In this document: piece by piece, positions 1 to 10,150 of the stretch
Layout: every line of letters begins with the position of its first letter
Position numbering within the stretch: the first letter of the stretch is position 1
DNA from: Diplonema papillatum
Taxonomy: Eukaryota; Euglenozoa; Diplonemea; Diplonemida; Diplonemidae
Assembly (NCBI GenBank): GCA_030068145.1
Contig: JAPJBO010000199.1
Location: forward strand, 62,001-126,000
Length of the DNA stretch: 64,000 bases
Reading direction: 5' to 3'
Position numbers and translations under genes: made by a program
The notes under the pieces: generated by a model
What the model saw: only the letters and a program-made list of their open reading frames with translations
What the model was told of the DNA's origin: nothing
Database searches by the model: none

Positions 1-122
1 CCGGCAACCACCACGCGGCCCCCCGCGTCGATCTCGTTGACTCGGAAGTCTTCGCACTTTTCCTTCAGCCGCGCCTGCAGCGGCGCGCGGTTCGGGTCCA
101 CATATATCCAGCAACGCTCCAT
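1..122 (-). CDS. 5' exon of an unrecognised gene running off the left edge
   Basis: An ATG at 122 (minus) opens a frame beginning MERCWIYVDPNRAPLQARLK that stays open to the window edge (about 40 codons). A longer version of the same start lies at 487-645 and reads on through an FVKEYLASEKSLEDQL segment before stopping. Because shards of gene 5' ends lie upstream of their genes elsewhere in this window, I take the edge copy as the real gene and the 283-870 copies as shards; the reverse is possible. The segment is charged and probably helical, and I do not recognise the family. Confidence 0.4.
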   Translation of the reverse strand, partial: MERCWIYVDPNRAPLQARLKEKCEDFRVNEIDAGGRVVVA

Positions 123-282
123 GTTCCCCACCCCGGCGCCTGTACAAAGTTTGAGTATTGGGGGGGGCTATCGCGGAATGAGTGAGCGGTGCATGGAATG
201 AATTTGCATGTACTTTCTGACAAGCTGGGGGGTTTCTGTGAGTAAGATCTACGACGCCCGAACACTGATACACCGATCGACT

Positions 283-870
283 GGTGCCGATCTGGCCCAG
301 CACGCGGCCCCCCGCGTCGATCTCGTTGACTCGGAAGTCTTTGCACGTTTCCTTCCAATATCCCGCAGCGGTGGCCGCGTCAAGGCACGCCGCCTCCTGC
401 GCTTCCTTCTCGGCCGCCGTCGTCGCGGCTGTCGCACAGCTGGTCTTCGAGCGACTTCTCGGAGGCCAGGTACTCCTTGACGAACCCGGGCTGCGGGGGC
501 ATCCCCTTCGCACCGCCGGCAACCACCACGCGGCCCCCCGCGTCGATCTCGTTGACTCGGAAGTCTTCGCACTTTTCCTTCAGCCGCGCCTGCAGCGGCG
601 CGCGGTTCGGGTCCACATATATCCAGCAACGCTCCATGATCACCCACGTTCCCCACCCCGGCGCCTGTACAAAGTTTGAGCAGTGGGGTTACCGCGGGGT
701 GAATGAGTGGTGCATGGACTAGCATGTACGTTATGATCTATGACGCTCAAACACCAAAACACCGATCGATTCGTGCCGATCCGATCCAGCACGCGACCCC
801 TCGCGTCGATCTCGTTGACTCGGTCGCACTTTAGCGCGCTGTCCGGGTCTACGTTCATCCAGATATCGTG
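283..870 (-). pseudogene. Three partial copies of the left-edge exon
   Basis: The segment encoding FRVNEIDAGGRV recurs at about 300-345, 530-575 and 795-820, in the same orientation as the copy at 17-60. The 487-720 copy is the longest and includes the ATG and its 5' flank (ggcgccggggtggggaac). Relative to it, the edge copy lacks a short stretch just before the ATG. The 283-345 and 762-870 copies share a different flank (caccgatcga, then gtgccgat), so they are related to each other by a further duplication. These are exon shards, not extra genes. Confidence 0.55.
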
Positions 871-1540
871 TTGTTTCTATTGGTCCAACATGTATCGTAT
901 AACAGTCATGCCATTTCCAAGCAATGACCTCATGCGCAAGCACATCATGCAGGAAGAAAGCGAAACGTGGCGGCGGCTGCCCGAAGATAACAACAACATC
1001 AGCTCGAGGTACAAACAAGCGGGCTATGCAAAGGCAGGTATACTTAACACAAAGGGATCGGAAAGGAGGCGAGCACCCCAGGCAGGAGCAGCTGGTCCGC
1101 TTGAGCAGTGCGGTGTGAGGCTGGTGCTTTTACAATTCGTCTCGTCGAACAATAGGGGTGCTTACATGCACAGGTTGACCTGAATAGCCAATCGATAAAT
1201 GGACCTTCAGTCCCCAGTTTGACCTGCATTGCCCATTCAATAGGATCTTTAGTAAACAGGTTGAGACATAATGACCCATTCGATGTTAGGACCTTGATTG
1301 AACAGGTTGGTCTGCAGAGCCTATTCGATGAGAGGATCTCGGTTCTCCGTGTCGTGTATTATGGGACTGGTTCATTCTATTTTCACAAAACCGACAACTA
1401 CTTCTACAGCCAGCGGAGTTTCTTTGTTTCGTTCACAATTGTTCGTTTTCTACTGCAACGACAGGACAATCTATCGAGTTGGAGACGGGGAGAGAAAAGA
1501 AAACAAAGGGTTTTAAGCAGAAACGCTGGCTCTCGTGCAT
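871..1540. other. Stretch without a recognisable gene
   Basis: Only short unrelated frames occur on both strands. Around 1160-1320 the motif 'caggttg' recurs at intervals with phrases such as 'cccattc' and 'taggatctt', which looks like a decayed short tandem repeat. Confidence 0.4.
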
Positions 1541-1711
1541 GGGACCCCCCGGGTTCGACGTCGTAGGGCTCACGGGCGAAGCGCCGCCCCGGTTCCGAGC
1601 CGGCGTGATGCCGGCGATCTGCTTAAGCCGGTCGAAAACGCTCGCGTCGCGCATGCCCTGCGCCAGGGCCGCGGTCTCGCTTTTGAGGTGGTTCAGGTGC
1701 CCGGTCAGTGG
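1541..1711 (-). pseudogene. Shard of coiled-coil gene exon 7, downstream of the gene
   Basis: This repeats the 2000-2165 part of exon 7 (encoding KQIAGITPARNRGGASPVSP) with a few substitutions. It lies about 160 bp past the gene's stop codon in the same orientation. The frame is opened into unrelated sequence on both sides. It is one of at least three partial copies of this exon. Confidence 0.75.
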
Positions 1712-1871
1712 GCCCAGTTTTGTTCTATCATTTCACTTGTTAGTTGTCGATAGCGTATTTTTGGCTGAGGTGTCATTCGGATGTGGATCTAAAGCCGTCC
1801 ACGCCGAATTTTCGAACACGGGAAGAAAATCGTCGCAACGTTGCCAACACAACACTTTCCTTCGAGGCCAA

Positions 1872-2396
1872 CTAACGGCCCCACGCCATCGCGTTGACAA
1901 GAGACGAAACCCGGTTTTGAATGTCGCGCAGAGCCTCATCCTGCTGAGACAAGGCCTTATCATACGGCGACGAAGGGCGCGGGTAAGCGCCCCCGGGACC
2001 CCCCGGGTTTGACATCGTGGGGCTCACGGGCGAAGCGCCGCCCCGGTTCCGAGCCGGCGTGATGCCGGCAATCTGCTTAAGCTGGTCGTTTTCGACGCTC
2101 GCGTCGCGCATGCCCTGCGCCAGGGCCGCTGTCTCGCTTTTGAGGTGGTTCAGGTGCCCAGTCAGGTGAGCCCGCTCTTCTTCGAGGCGGATCGCCCGCC
2201 GATCAGCGTCGTCGCGAGAGCTGCGCAGGTGGGAGATGCTGTGCTGGTCGTCCTGCAGCTGCTGGGCTATCATCCGCTGCCGGTGGCCGTCCGACGACTC
2301 GGCAGCCGTAGTGCGGCTCTGCAAGTCATCCAGCTTGTGTCGGAGCTCGAAGCGCTCGTCTCGCAGCTGTTTGTTCTCCGCCTCTGCCGCGTGTTC
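1872..2396 (-). CDS. Coiled-coil protein, exon 7 (C-terminal)
   Basis: This last exon gives 174 codons plus TAG at 1872-1874. It starts after acceptor cctgcag (phase 0), beginning EHAAEAENKQLRDERFELRH, and joins exon 6 (10202-10504) in phase. The first ~110 residues are heptad-rich coiled coil. A Gly/Pro/Ser linker follows, and a short helical tail (QQDEALRDIQNRVSSLVNAM) ends the protein. The whole gene spans 24638 to 1872 on the minus strand with about 865 codons in seven exons, so over 85% of its length is intron. Its composition suggests a structural protein of the cytoskeleton, basal body or flagellum, but I cannot name the family. Shards of this exon occur at 1541-1711, 3555-3692 and 9370-9482. 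Confidence 0.75.
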   Translation of the reverse strand, partial: EHAAEAENKQLRDERFELRHKLDDLQSRTTAAESSDGHRQRMIAQQLQDDQHSISHLRSSRDDADRRAIRLEEERAHLTGHLNHLKSETAALAQGMRDASVENDQLKQIAGITPARNRGGASPVSPTMSNPGGPGGAYPRPSSPYDKALSQQDEALRDIQNRVSSLVNAMAWGR

Positions 2397-2874
2397 CTGC
2401 AGGTGTGGTTTGGCTTTTAGACTGTTTCTTGTAGTAAGCGGTCAGTTTTTTGAAGTCTCCGTTTGACTTGTGAGGCGAGGGGGAAGGGGGGGTTTTCCTT
2501 TTGTGCTGTTAGAGCAGGGTCTGGGCAGTGTGTTTTTTTCATTCCTTTACGTACTTTGTGTCGCTTTTACTTTACTGTTTACTGTCACATGTGGTTGCGC
2601 ATCCGTGTAACTTCGTTTTTGGCGTATGTGACCGATACCAGGTCCACTGCGTTGTGCAAGTGGTCCTGGGCCCCGCTTTTCTTAGCGTTTTTTTTTTGAG
2701 GATCACCCACGATGTGGTTAGCGTTTTGAACGTTTTTCGAGACTGGAGGTCCTATGCACATGCAATGTGAATAGCCTCTATTCGAGCCAACCCGGCTTTT
2801 AAAGTTGCGAAAAGTGTATTGTTTTTTGAACTGGATAATAGTGCGGAGCTAGCTTTTCTTTTTTCCTTCCGAAA

Positions 2875-2947
2875 GGTATGCGGGTGGCAGAGTGACCGGG
2901 TGTCGGCCTTCAGGCCGGTAGGCCCGGGTTCGAACCCCGCCTGTGAC
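2875..2947 (+). other. tRNA-like Pol III element (degenerate tRNA or tRNA-derived SINE head)
   Basis: An A-box-like tggcagagtg (2885-2894) and a perfect B box ggttcgaacc (2927-2936) are spaced as in a tRNA gene. A TTTTT terminator follows at 2949-2953. A strong hairpin cggccttcaggccg occupies the anticodon position. However, a standard cloverleaf does not close: the acceptor strands do not pair, and gcggg pairs with cccgc across the B box instead. It is therefore unlikely to be a working tRNA. It lies antisense inside intron 6. Confidence 0.4.
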
Positions 2948-3084
2948 ATTTTTCCGGTCGAAGATTGTTTTCGAGGTTTGTTGCGTTTCGGGGTCTAATG
3001 TGCCCAAAACTTGCGTTTTTTGCGGAGTTTCTCAGTATCTCGCGGGGTCCGAGGGGGTCTCCCCCGGGTACTGGCGCCGAACTT

Positions 3085-3420
3085 GCCATAACTTAGCATC
3101 ACTCGAACTTCGCTTCACTTTTAGCATCGCCCGAACACAGAACTTAGCTTCACCCGAACGTTGCTTCGCCCGAACTTGCATCGTCAGAACTTAGCTTCGC
3201 CAGACTTAGCTTCGCCCCAACTTGCATCGTCAGAACGTAGCTTCGCCAGACTTAGCTTCGCCCGAACTTTGCTTCGCCCGAACTTGCATCGTCAGAACTT
3301 AGCTTCGCCAGACTTAGCTTCGCCCGAACTTGCATCTCAGAACGTAGCTTCGCCGGACTTAGCTTCGCCCGAACTTTGCTTCGCCCGAACTTTACTGTTT
3401 CCCGAACTTTAACTGCTGCC
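3085..3420. repeat. Degenerate 15-16 bp minisatellite
   Basis: Variants of 'cttagcttcgcccgaa' and 'cttgcatcgtcagaa' alternate about twenty times. The open frames across it on both strands are repeat-driven and not coding. Confidence 0.7.
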
Positions 3421-3554
3421 TCCAGTTTCGCCCCGCGCCGGCCTTTAGCCGAGCGCACGTACTTTTTTTTTGAGGACAAGGCAGTTCGCTTGAGAATTCA
3501 TCCAAGAAGGCACGGGTCGTTGCAGTCTGTTTATTGCTGTCTATTCATTTGCGT

Positions 3555-3692
3555 TGGCTGTTATCCGCTGCCGGTGGCCGTCCGACGGTTCGGCAGCGGT
3601 CGTGCGGCTATCCAGCTTGTGTCGGAGCCCGAAGCGCTCGTCTCGCAGCTGTTTGTTCTCCGCCTCTGCCGCGTGCTCCTACAGGTGGTTTG
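3555..3692 (-). pseudogene. Shard of exon 7 start with its splice acceptor, inside intron 6
   Basis: This matches parent 2268-2412 at roughly 90%, including the region just upstream of the exon (cctgtag in place of cctgcag). It lies about 1.2 kb upstream of the real exon. It retains an AG acceptor and about 45 codons of exon sequence, so it could act as a decoy or alternative acceptor. Confidence 0.7.
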
Positions 3693-4006
3693 CTTGTTGG
3701 AGTTTTTTGAGAAGGCAGTTCGCTTGATAATTCGGGATTTTACAGTCTGCCTTCGTCGCTCGTTTTCAGTATAGTAACAAAGGTGTGCCTATTCATCTAG
3801 GGAAGTCTGCTTACTGGTCTGTCTGCGCTTTGTGTTCGCTGACGTATAGTCTGCGGGATACTTCTTGGTGAAATGACTGCAAGAAAGTTGAAGTATGGCT
3901 AAAGATAAAGTGGTGTCACCTGAGGGTAATCTCAGGGCCGCCCACGTGATAAGCCGTTAAGCATTGAGTTCTTTTAAGTACATGAACCACATGGATTAGC
4001 ATGCAC

Positions 4007-7000
4007 TGCCTTGAAAGTCAGGTTATCGGATGACGTCGTCACCTGCCATTGCGTCGTCAAGGTCGAGCATTTGCGGAGCTAGCGGGGTTTGGCTTTCTTG
4101 CGATTCCAGAGACTGAGTCGGCGAGTACGAGGGCGGGCACGTGTGTCCGTTTTTCACTTTCGAGGGCATTGGTGTGCCCGTGGTCCCCGGTCGTTTCTGA
4201 GAGCTGCTTGCCCTCGGTACCTTCTTCTTCCTTCGTTGCACCCCTGAGTCGGGGGTGGTCGCCTTCGTCTTCTTCCGCTTGCGGCCGGCGATCAGGCCTT
4301 CCTTCGGGGTGCCGAGCACCCTCTTCTTCAGCGCTGGTCGTTCGCTGGTTCCTGGCGTTGGTGGCGGCCTCTTGGTCGCCCGTGCGGTCGTCGCCGTCTC
4401 CTTTTTAGTTGCCGCGAGCGGCGCTCGCGCCGCTCGCGCCGCTCGCTTTCCTACTGGCGTTTCCCGCTGTACACCCACCTGGGTGGGTGAGGAGGGCCTC
4501 TTCTTCTTGTTGCGTCCGGGGGTTGACTCGACGTTCGGCTTGTTGGACTGGTGGTGGCCGCGGCTGCAACATGCCGCCGGTCGCCTCTGCGTCAGCGTAG
4601 GGAGCCTTTTGCACTCTTGGCAGGTCCCTCTGCCATGCGTGCGGCAGGCATGATGCCCGCTGCGGCAACACGCCGCCGCCGTCTTGCACTCGCCGCACTT
4701 CGTCGTGCTGTGCTCTGTGCACACCGCGATCGGCTGCCCATCGTTCGCGTGGTGATGGTGCCGGCAGCACATCTCTACCGTGGGAACGTCCCTTCGGACG
4801 AGTGCTCTGCACGCCTCACACTTCCCTTTGTGATGGGTCGCGCACGTGACGAGTGCCTTCTCTATACCGACACCCGGCATATGCACGGGGTCTGGGTGCA
4901 GTTGTGGTGGGGCAGGCAGGGCCCACCTCGCCGCTCTCCCGATCGTCCAGTCAGGGTACGTCGGGCACTGCGTCCCTACATCGCTTCCTTTCACTTGTTC
5001 CTCAAGTATCGTCCCCGTGTGTGCCTCGCGAAAGCGTGGCCTGGGCCGTATACCCGATATCCCCGTGATGCCCATGAACGACAGCGACGTCGTCGGGCAC
5101 ACCCTCTCTCCTCTCATGCAGCTTCCCAGCCCTTGCTGTGCCGCCAGCTTGTCCAACGCGCTCATCATGCAGCGCAGGACGTTTCCCCGTTCTCTCACCC
5201 CCTTCGGCGCATTCCCGTGCAGCGGCATGCTGAGGCCCGAGAAGAGTTCAAAGTCGATCGCAAGCTCCAGCATTGACGCCTGCCCGTTCTCGGTCCATTG
5301 CATGTCCGACAGCCACGCTACCAACGCATAAAACGTCGGTAGTCCCCAGGTCTTGTTCCGCTCCCACGTCCATGCCGGGGCAATCCGCGCGAAGGGGTGG
5401 TCAAATTTCTCGGCAGGCATCGCATTCGCTCTCGACCAGGGGGTCGTGGGGTTCCTGGCCACCCAGCCACGTGCTTCGAGCCCAGCCCGTTCCGCAAGGA
5501 TTTCAGCCATCATCTCCTGGAGCCGCCTCGAGAATTGGGCATTCTCGGGTACTACCACACCGTGTTCCAGCGTGCATCTGGGCCAGTCGGCCCGGTTGGC
5601 TGCCATCAGCTCGGCATGTGCCTCTCGTCGCCGTACGTGCGAGTACGCTCCGCAGTCCCAGAATACGTGTTTCTCGTCCTCGGTGTCGCCGCTTCCACAG
5701 TGCTTGCAGCTGGGCGCCTGCGGCTCAGCTCCGGCCTGCCTCATCCGCGACGTGTACTCAGCCGTGTTCACCCCCCCCGCCAACGCTACACGTATAAGCC
5801 TCGCGGTGTGCGCGGGACATTCACGCATCCTCCAGAAGGAGTTCGTCCGCTCCAGGTCGGCTCTCTGTATGCCCTCAAATCCCGGCCGCCTCGCCACCAG
5901 TCGGGACCACGTCTTCGCCCTCAAGTCCGCCCTAACTTCATGTCCCCTCTTCGAAGGTGCCGAGGTTAACGGGTCATACGTTGCTCCATTCCTCAGCGTG
6001 CGAGACAGGGGCCCGGGTCCCCATACGTGTCCACACTCCTCCATGCTCCTCATCGCCAGTCCAACTGGCCCCAGGGGTAGGTCCCCCTCGGCGTATCTTC
6101 CCCGGATGCTCTCCATCAGAGGCAGCAGTCGTGGCAACCTCTCGCACGCCGCGTAAAACGCTGTCGTCACCCTATATGCTAGGCATGTACCGGGATCCGT
6201 CAGGTGGCCCTTCTCCTGAAAGTTTAGGACCATCTCCCTCGCGCGCTTCGGGTTGGATCCACCCCAGATCAGTCCCATCACCGACGTCGTCAGCCGTTTC
6301 ATCGCCACCTTCGATACCGGCGCGAAAGAGCAGCCTGACAGCGCCGCCGGTAGCACATTCGACTGCACAATCCGGACCCGCTTTTCGTACCGGAACGGCG
6401 CATGGCGGAGGCCTTCCGCCAGGGCAGCCGCCTTCTCCACCCTCTCCGAGTCGGACCTTTCCGTCCTATTCTTCGCCGTCGAGACTAGGACCCCGAGGCA
6501 CTTGACGGATTTGCTAAACCGCAGCAGCGCATCCACGCTGCGGAGTTTGAGAGTCGACTGATGCCTACGTCTCGTCGAGAACGCGACCGTCTTCTGGAGG
6601 TTTAGCTCCATCCCGGTGAGTGTGCAGAACTCGTCTACTACGTCCACTCCCTTTTGCAGGGCGGCCTCCGACAGCCTGGACAGCAGTGTGGCGTCGTCCG
6701 CGTATGACTTTGGACTCACACCCTCCGCTTCTTTCTTGACCGCTTTCATCACTACCGACAGCAGGGCATTGATGAGTATGACGGATACAGGGCACCCTTG
6801 AAGGATACCGTTGGTCACACTGAACTCCCTGCCCACCCCTAATGGTAGCTTGAAGCGTCTCGCGAGCAGTCTGTAGATAGCCCTCAGCGGCTTGAGAACC
6901 CGATTGTGCAATCCTAAGTCCTCGGCTAAGCGCAGTACTATCTCTCGCGGGACCATGTCGAAGCATTTCCGGAAGTCCAGCGCCACACCGTAGAGCGGCT

Positions 7001-8721
7001 CCCCGTCTAACAAGGCGTCCTCCATCTCGAGCCCAATTTCCATCAAGACGTCCTCGATCCGGTGACCCGGTCGAAAGCCTTTCTGTCCTTCTTCGATCCA
7101 TTCCTCTTGCCACAGAACTATGTCCGCCAGCCTGCGGCAGGCCCATAAGCGGTACACGGCGGATGTGACGGTTATCGGTCTTGTGTGCAGCGGGTCTTGA
7201 CTCTCATCCTTCGGCACCATCGACACCAGCGCAGTTGTCATGCTTGCCGGCCAGTCTCCAGTTGCTTCGACCAGGTTCATGACGTCTGCAAGTGCATTCA
7301 GCAGGGGGAGCGGCAACTCCCGCAGTTCAGCCATACGCCAGCCATCCACCCCTGACGCGCTTTTCTTCGGCTTCTTCCTCAGCAGAATTCGCAGCTCCTC
7401 CCCCGTGATTGTTCCGGCTTCCATCATATGTGGGCCGATGTGATCCCGGAACCGATCCCGAAACGGCTCGTACTCCGGCTCTGGCCCGTCCTTGTACTTA
7501 CGCAGGATAGGGTCCCACGCAGTGTTCAGCACCTCGTCCATCTCGTCAACATTTGCAGTCACTCCCGCCCCCTTTCGCAACACCCCCGACGGCTCAGCGC
7601 GTCCGGCGCAGATGGTTGTCAGACATCGTCTGCTCGCATCGGCCCTCTCGTTCAGCTTGTCTCGGTATTTCGTAAACCTGGCCGCCGATCCTTCCTTTCC
7701 GAGCCTGCTCGTCTCTTCCCGCAATGCCGTGAGAAGCTGCTTCGCCTCCTCATGATCCGGGAATCCTTCTGTCCCTTGGCCATCTTTCATGCACGCCTGT
7801 GCCAGCCGCCTGCTGTTCTGCCAGCAACGGGATACCTCATGCGGAACTGCCTCCGGCCCGCGCCGTTGCGCAAGGTAGCTGCAGATGCGTTCCATCCTGT
7901 GGATGGCCTTCCGGAGCCGTAGCTGTCTGCTGTTCGCCGCCCCCGACCCGTCGCTCGCAGTGCTTGCCGTGATGCAGACTCTTTTAGGTGACGTCTTTAT
8001 CCCCCGTCCTGTACTTCTTCCCCTTTCTTCCGCAGGGATTCCGAAGGCATCCTGCAAGTACTGCTCACTGACTCGTGACCACTCGAGCCAGGCCTCTTCC
8101 ACTCGCTGTGCTGCCAGCCGTTCTGCGAAATCGGAGTTGGCCAGTCTCTGTACGGCTTCCCTGTAAGCTTCTGTGTCCGAGAGGCCCCACTTGGGTCCCC
8201 CCTCCGTAGAGATTTCCCGCGGTACTTTAAATCGCCACACGATTTGGCGCAGCGCCGCAATGTCCAGGGTCATTGTCACGAGCCGGTGTCCCGGCACGTT
8301 CACCGCGGTGGTGACGCATTGGCGGAAAGCTCCCGTCGTTATTCGGTTGAGGAGTATGCGGTCGATCCTCGTGCCCGATGTCCGGGCGTTGGTAAAGGTC
8401 GGTGGTGGTGGTGTGTCACCGGTACGCGCATGGTGCAGTTCCGCTGCGTCGGACCATCCATTCCTTAGTGCCTTCCGCAGTACAGGGGACCGGTCTTCTT
8501 CCGTGTTCAGGTCACCCATCACCATTATGGGGACGTCACCGAGGCTATCCGCCGCTGCGAAGAGGATCTTCTCCAGCATGTCCTCACGCTCCTCGCTCTC
8601 CGCCCTCCCGTTTCCGGAAGGGCAGTAGACATTGTACACGTGCACGAACGTGTTGCCGGCCCCTGTTGCTACTACCGTATGGCTCACTCGGTCCGGGGAC
8701 CGTACTGCTGCGTGCGCGAGC
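4007..8721 (-). mobile_element. 5'-truncated LINE (non-LTR retrotransposon) inserted in a 54-bp repeat
   Basis: The body is 4715 bp and is flanked by two identical 54-bp direct copies (3953-4006 and 8722-8775) of the unit that forms the 9779-10150 array. It reads on the minus strand with one uninterrupted ORF, only about 16 nt of 3' UTR, and no poly(A) tract. The endonuclease domain lacks its N-terminal half, so the element is 5' truncated. The direct copies are either a long target-site duplication or two units of a minisatellite used as target. Outside them lie inverted blocks ggtgtcac/gtgataagc (3912-3919, 3946-3954) and gcttatcccgtgacacc (8785-8801). The unbroken ORF suggests recent insertion. 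Confidence 0.85.
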
Positions 8722-8771
8722 GCCGTTAAGCATTGAGTTCTTTTAAGTACATGAACCACATGGATTAGCAT
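4023..8771 (-). CDS. LINE ORF2-like protein: APE endonuclease (C-terminal half), reverse transcriptase, zinc knuckle, basic tail
   Basis: The frame has 1582 codons. The first ~18 come from the flanking 54-bp repeat, which supplies the ATG. Residues ~35-175 match the C-terminal half of an APE-like endonuclease (GDLN at ~86-89, RIDRILLN, PGHRLVTMTL). Reverse transcriptase follows: GVDGWRMAEL, RPITVTSAVYRLWA, QKGFRPGHRIEDVL, motif A LDFRKCFDMVP near residue 600, motif B NGILQGCPVS, and catalytic YADD near 690. A CX2CX8HX4C knuckle (CKHCGSGDTEDEKHVFWDC) lies near 1025. The C-terminus has three Cys/His-rich blocks (two of them CRxxHH-like) and a long Lys/Arg/Pro tail likely to bind nucleic acid. 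No RNase H is obvious. The missing endonuclease N-terminus should make it retrotransposition-defective in cis. Confidence 0.9.
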   Translation of the reverse strand: MLIHVVHVLKRTQCLTALAHAAVRSPDRVSHTVVATGAGNTFVHVYNVYCPSGNGRAESEEREDMLEKILFAAADSLGDVPIMVMGDLNTEEDRSPVLRKALRNGWSDAAELHHARTGDTPPPPTFTNARTSGTRIDRILLNRITTGAFRQCVTTAVNVPGHRLVTMTLDIAALRQIVWRFKVPREISTEGGPKWGLSDTEAYREAVQRLANSDFAERLAAQRVEEAWLEWSRVSEQYLQDAFGIPAEERGRSTGRGIKTSPKRVCITASTASDGSGAANSRQLRLRKAIHRMERICSYLAQRRGPEAVPHEVSRCWQNSRRLAQACMKDGQGTEGFPDHEEAKQLLTALREETSRLGKEGSAARFTKYRDKLNERADASRRCLTTICAGRAEPSGVLRKGAGVTANVDEMDEVLNTAWDPILRKYKDGPEPEYEPFRDRFRDHIGPHMMEAGTITGEELRILLRKKPKKSASGVDGWRMAELRELPLPLLNALADVMNLVEATGDWPASMTTALVSMVPKDESQDPLHTRPITVTSAVYRLWACRRLADIVLWQEEWIEEGQKGFRPGHRIEDVLMEIGLEMEDALLDGEPLYGVALDFRKCFDMVPREIVLRLAEDLGLHNRVLKPLRAIYRLLARRFKLPLGVGREFSVTNGILQGCPVSVILINALLSVVMKAVKKEAEGVSPKSYADDATLLSRLSEAALQKGVDVVDEFCTLTGMELNLQKTVAFSTRRRHQSTLKLRSVDALLRFSKSVKCLGVLVSTAKNRTERSDSERVEKAAALAEGLRHAPFRYEKRVRIVQSNVLPAALSGCSFAPVSKVAMKRLTTSVMGLIWGGSNPKRAREMVLNFQEKGHLTDPGTCLAYRVTTAFYAACERLPRLLPLMESIRGRYAEGDLPLGPVGLAMRSMEECGHVWGPGPLSRTLRNGATYDPLTSAPSKRGHEVRADLRAKTWSRLVARRPGFEGIQRADLERTNSFWRMRECPAHTARLIRVALAGGVNTAEYTSRMRQAGAEPQAPSCKHCGSGDTEDEKHVFWDCGAYSHVRRREAHAELMAANRADWPRCTLEHGVVVPENAQFSRRLQEMMAEILAERAGLEARGWVARNPTTPWSRANAMPAEKFDHPFARIAPAWTWERNKTWGLPTFYALVAWLSDMQWTENGQASMLELAIDFELFSGLSMPLHGNAPKGVRERGNVLRCMMSALDKLAAQQGLGSCMRGERVCPTTSLSFMGITGISGIRPRPRFREAHTGTILEEQVKGSDVGTQCPTYPDWTIGRAARWALPAPPQLHPDPVHMPGVGIEKALVTCATHHKGKCEACRALVRRDVPTVEMCCRHHHHANDGQPIAVCTEHSTTKCGECKTAAACCRSGHHACRTHGRGTCQECKRLPTLTQRRPAACCSRGHHQSNKPNVESTPGRNKKKRPSSPTQVGVQRETPVGKRAARAARAPLAATKKETATTARATKRPPPTPGTSERPALKKRVLGTPKEGLIAGRKRKKTKATTPDSGVQRRKKKVPRASSSQKRPGTTGTPMPSKVKNGHTCPPSYSPTQSLESQESQTPLAPQMLDLDDAMAGDDVIR

Positions 8772-8775
8772 GCAC

Positions 8776-9369
8776 CGTTAAGCAGCTTATCCCGTGACAC
8801 CTTTTATATGTACGATATAGAGTTGGCACTCTTACAGGTTCGTTCCCTCGTAGCTCGCCGGGAACGGGCACTCCAGTGAAACTGGGTATGCTACCGTTTC
8901 AGGTTTGAATTTTGGGAGCATTGCCTCATGTGAATATTGATACCTATTTCTCCCACGAATGGTGAACCAGCTTTGGTGACCGCTGTTCCGCAGTGGATAC
9001 ATCGATATGTTTCCCGACTTGCGGATCGTGCTCGGTCATTTGAAGGGGCGCGGACAGTTGACGAGTGGTCTGGTTGAGAACGAAACCATCCAGGGTAAAC
9101 CTATCACTTACATTGCGTAGGGGCAAGATGAAAATACCCGTCCAGGGGACTTACGGAAATAAGCTTGTCTGGACAAGGTCACTTTCCACCTGCCAGGGGG
9201 AAGGGAGCGTGGGATTTCTTCCCGTCCAACGACACCCCCCTGGTTCTTGGGTGGCTTGACGACTGCGCAGCAGCATTCTTGCAGCGAGACTGTAAAAGGC
9301 AGGGGCGGGTCTTTGCAGTCTGTTTGCTGTCTATTCGTTTGCCTTGGTGTGTGCTTCGGTTCTTGCTTT
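8776..9369. other. Intronic stretch without a gene
   Basis: It begins with the right-hand inverted block (8785-8801) and the start of another 53-bp unit (cgttaagca). The rest is unique sequence with no coding signal. Confidence 0.4.
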
Positions 9370-9482
9370 GGCTGTCATCCGATGCCAGAGGTCATCCGAC
9401 AACTCGACAGCGGTCGTGCGGCGTCCAGCTTGTGTCTGAGCGCAGACCGTTCGTCTCGCAACTGTTTATTCCCCGCCTCTGT
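9370..9482 (-). pseudogene. Older shard of exon 7 start
   Basis: Similarity to parent 2270-2390 is clear but reduced (for example cagctgtttgttctcc has become caactgtttattcccc). It is in the same orientation, just inside intron 6 on the exon 6 side of the LINE. The greater divergence than the 3555-3692 shard implies separate duplication times. Confidence 0.6.
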
Positions 9483-9778
9483 CTCCTTTTTAACTTCTTA
9501 CGGACGGAGGGGAAGAGGTTGTCCAGGGCGCAGAAAGCTTTTTGGGGATGGGGAACGGGGAGCTCCGAAAGGTTTCGTCACACAGCTATCCACAGCAGCA
9601 AACATTGATCCTGTTGAACGTGTCTTCCGCACACCACGCTCGGGTTGGGAACTTTTCGACTTCAATATGTGCCCTCGGTCTGTTGTCAGGGTTAATAATG
9701 CCATAGTTATGGCACGTCACGCTGCCTACCGTCTCTTGTGATGAACTCATGTCTGTTGCCAGAAAGAAATGCGTAGTT

Positions 9779-10150
9779 TAGCATTGAGTTCTTTTAAGTA
9801 CATGAACCACATGGATTAGATGCAGTTGTTAAGCATCGAGTTCTCTTGAGTACATGAACCACAAGGATTAGCATGCACTTGTTAAGCATTGAGTTCTTTT
9901 AAGTACATGAACCACATGGAATAGCATGCACTTGTTAAGCATCGAGTTCTTTTAAGTACATGAACCACATGGATTAGCATGCACTTGTTAAGCATCGAGT
10001 TCTTTCAAGTACATGAACCACATGGATTAGATGCACTTGTTAAGCATCGAGTTCTTTTAAGTACATGAACCACATGGAATAGCATGCACTTGTTAAGCAT
10101 CGAGTTCTTTCAAGTACATGAACCACATGGATTAGCATGCACTTGTTAAG
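9779..10150. repeat. 53-bp tandem array, seven copies
   Basis: The unit begins ttaagcatcgagttctttta and contains agtacatgaaccacatgg. The same unit flanks the LINE. The array is bracketed by direct copies of tgttgccagaaagaaa (9754-9769 and 10173-10188), the right one being the first bases of intron 6, so it seems to have been placed within a duplication of the intron start. Confidence 0.85.

Noticed and set aside
2875..2947. Functional tRNA gene
   Set aside because: A and B boxes are good, but the acceptor, anticodon and T stems cannot form a normal cloverleaf.
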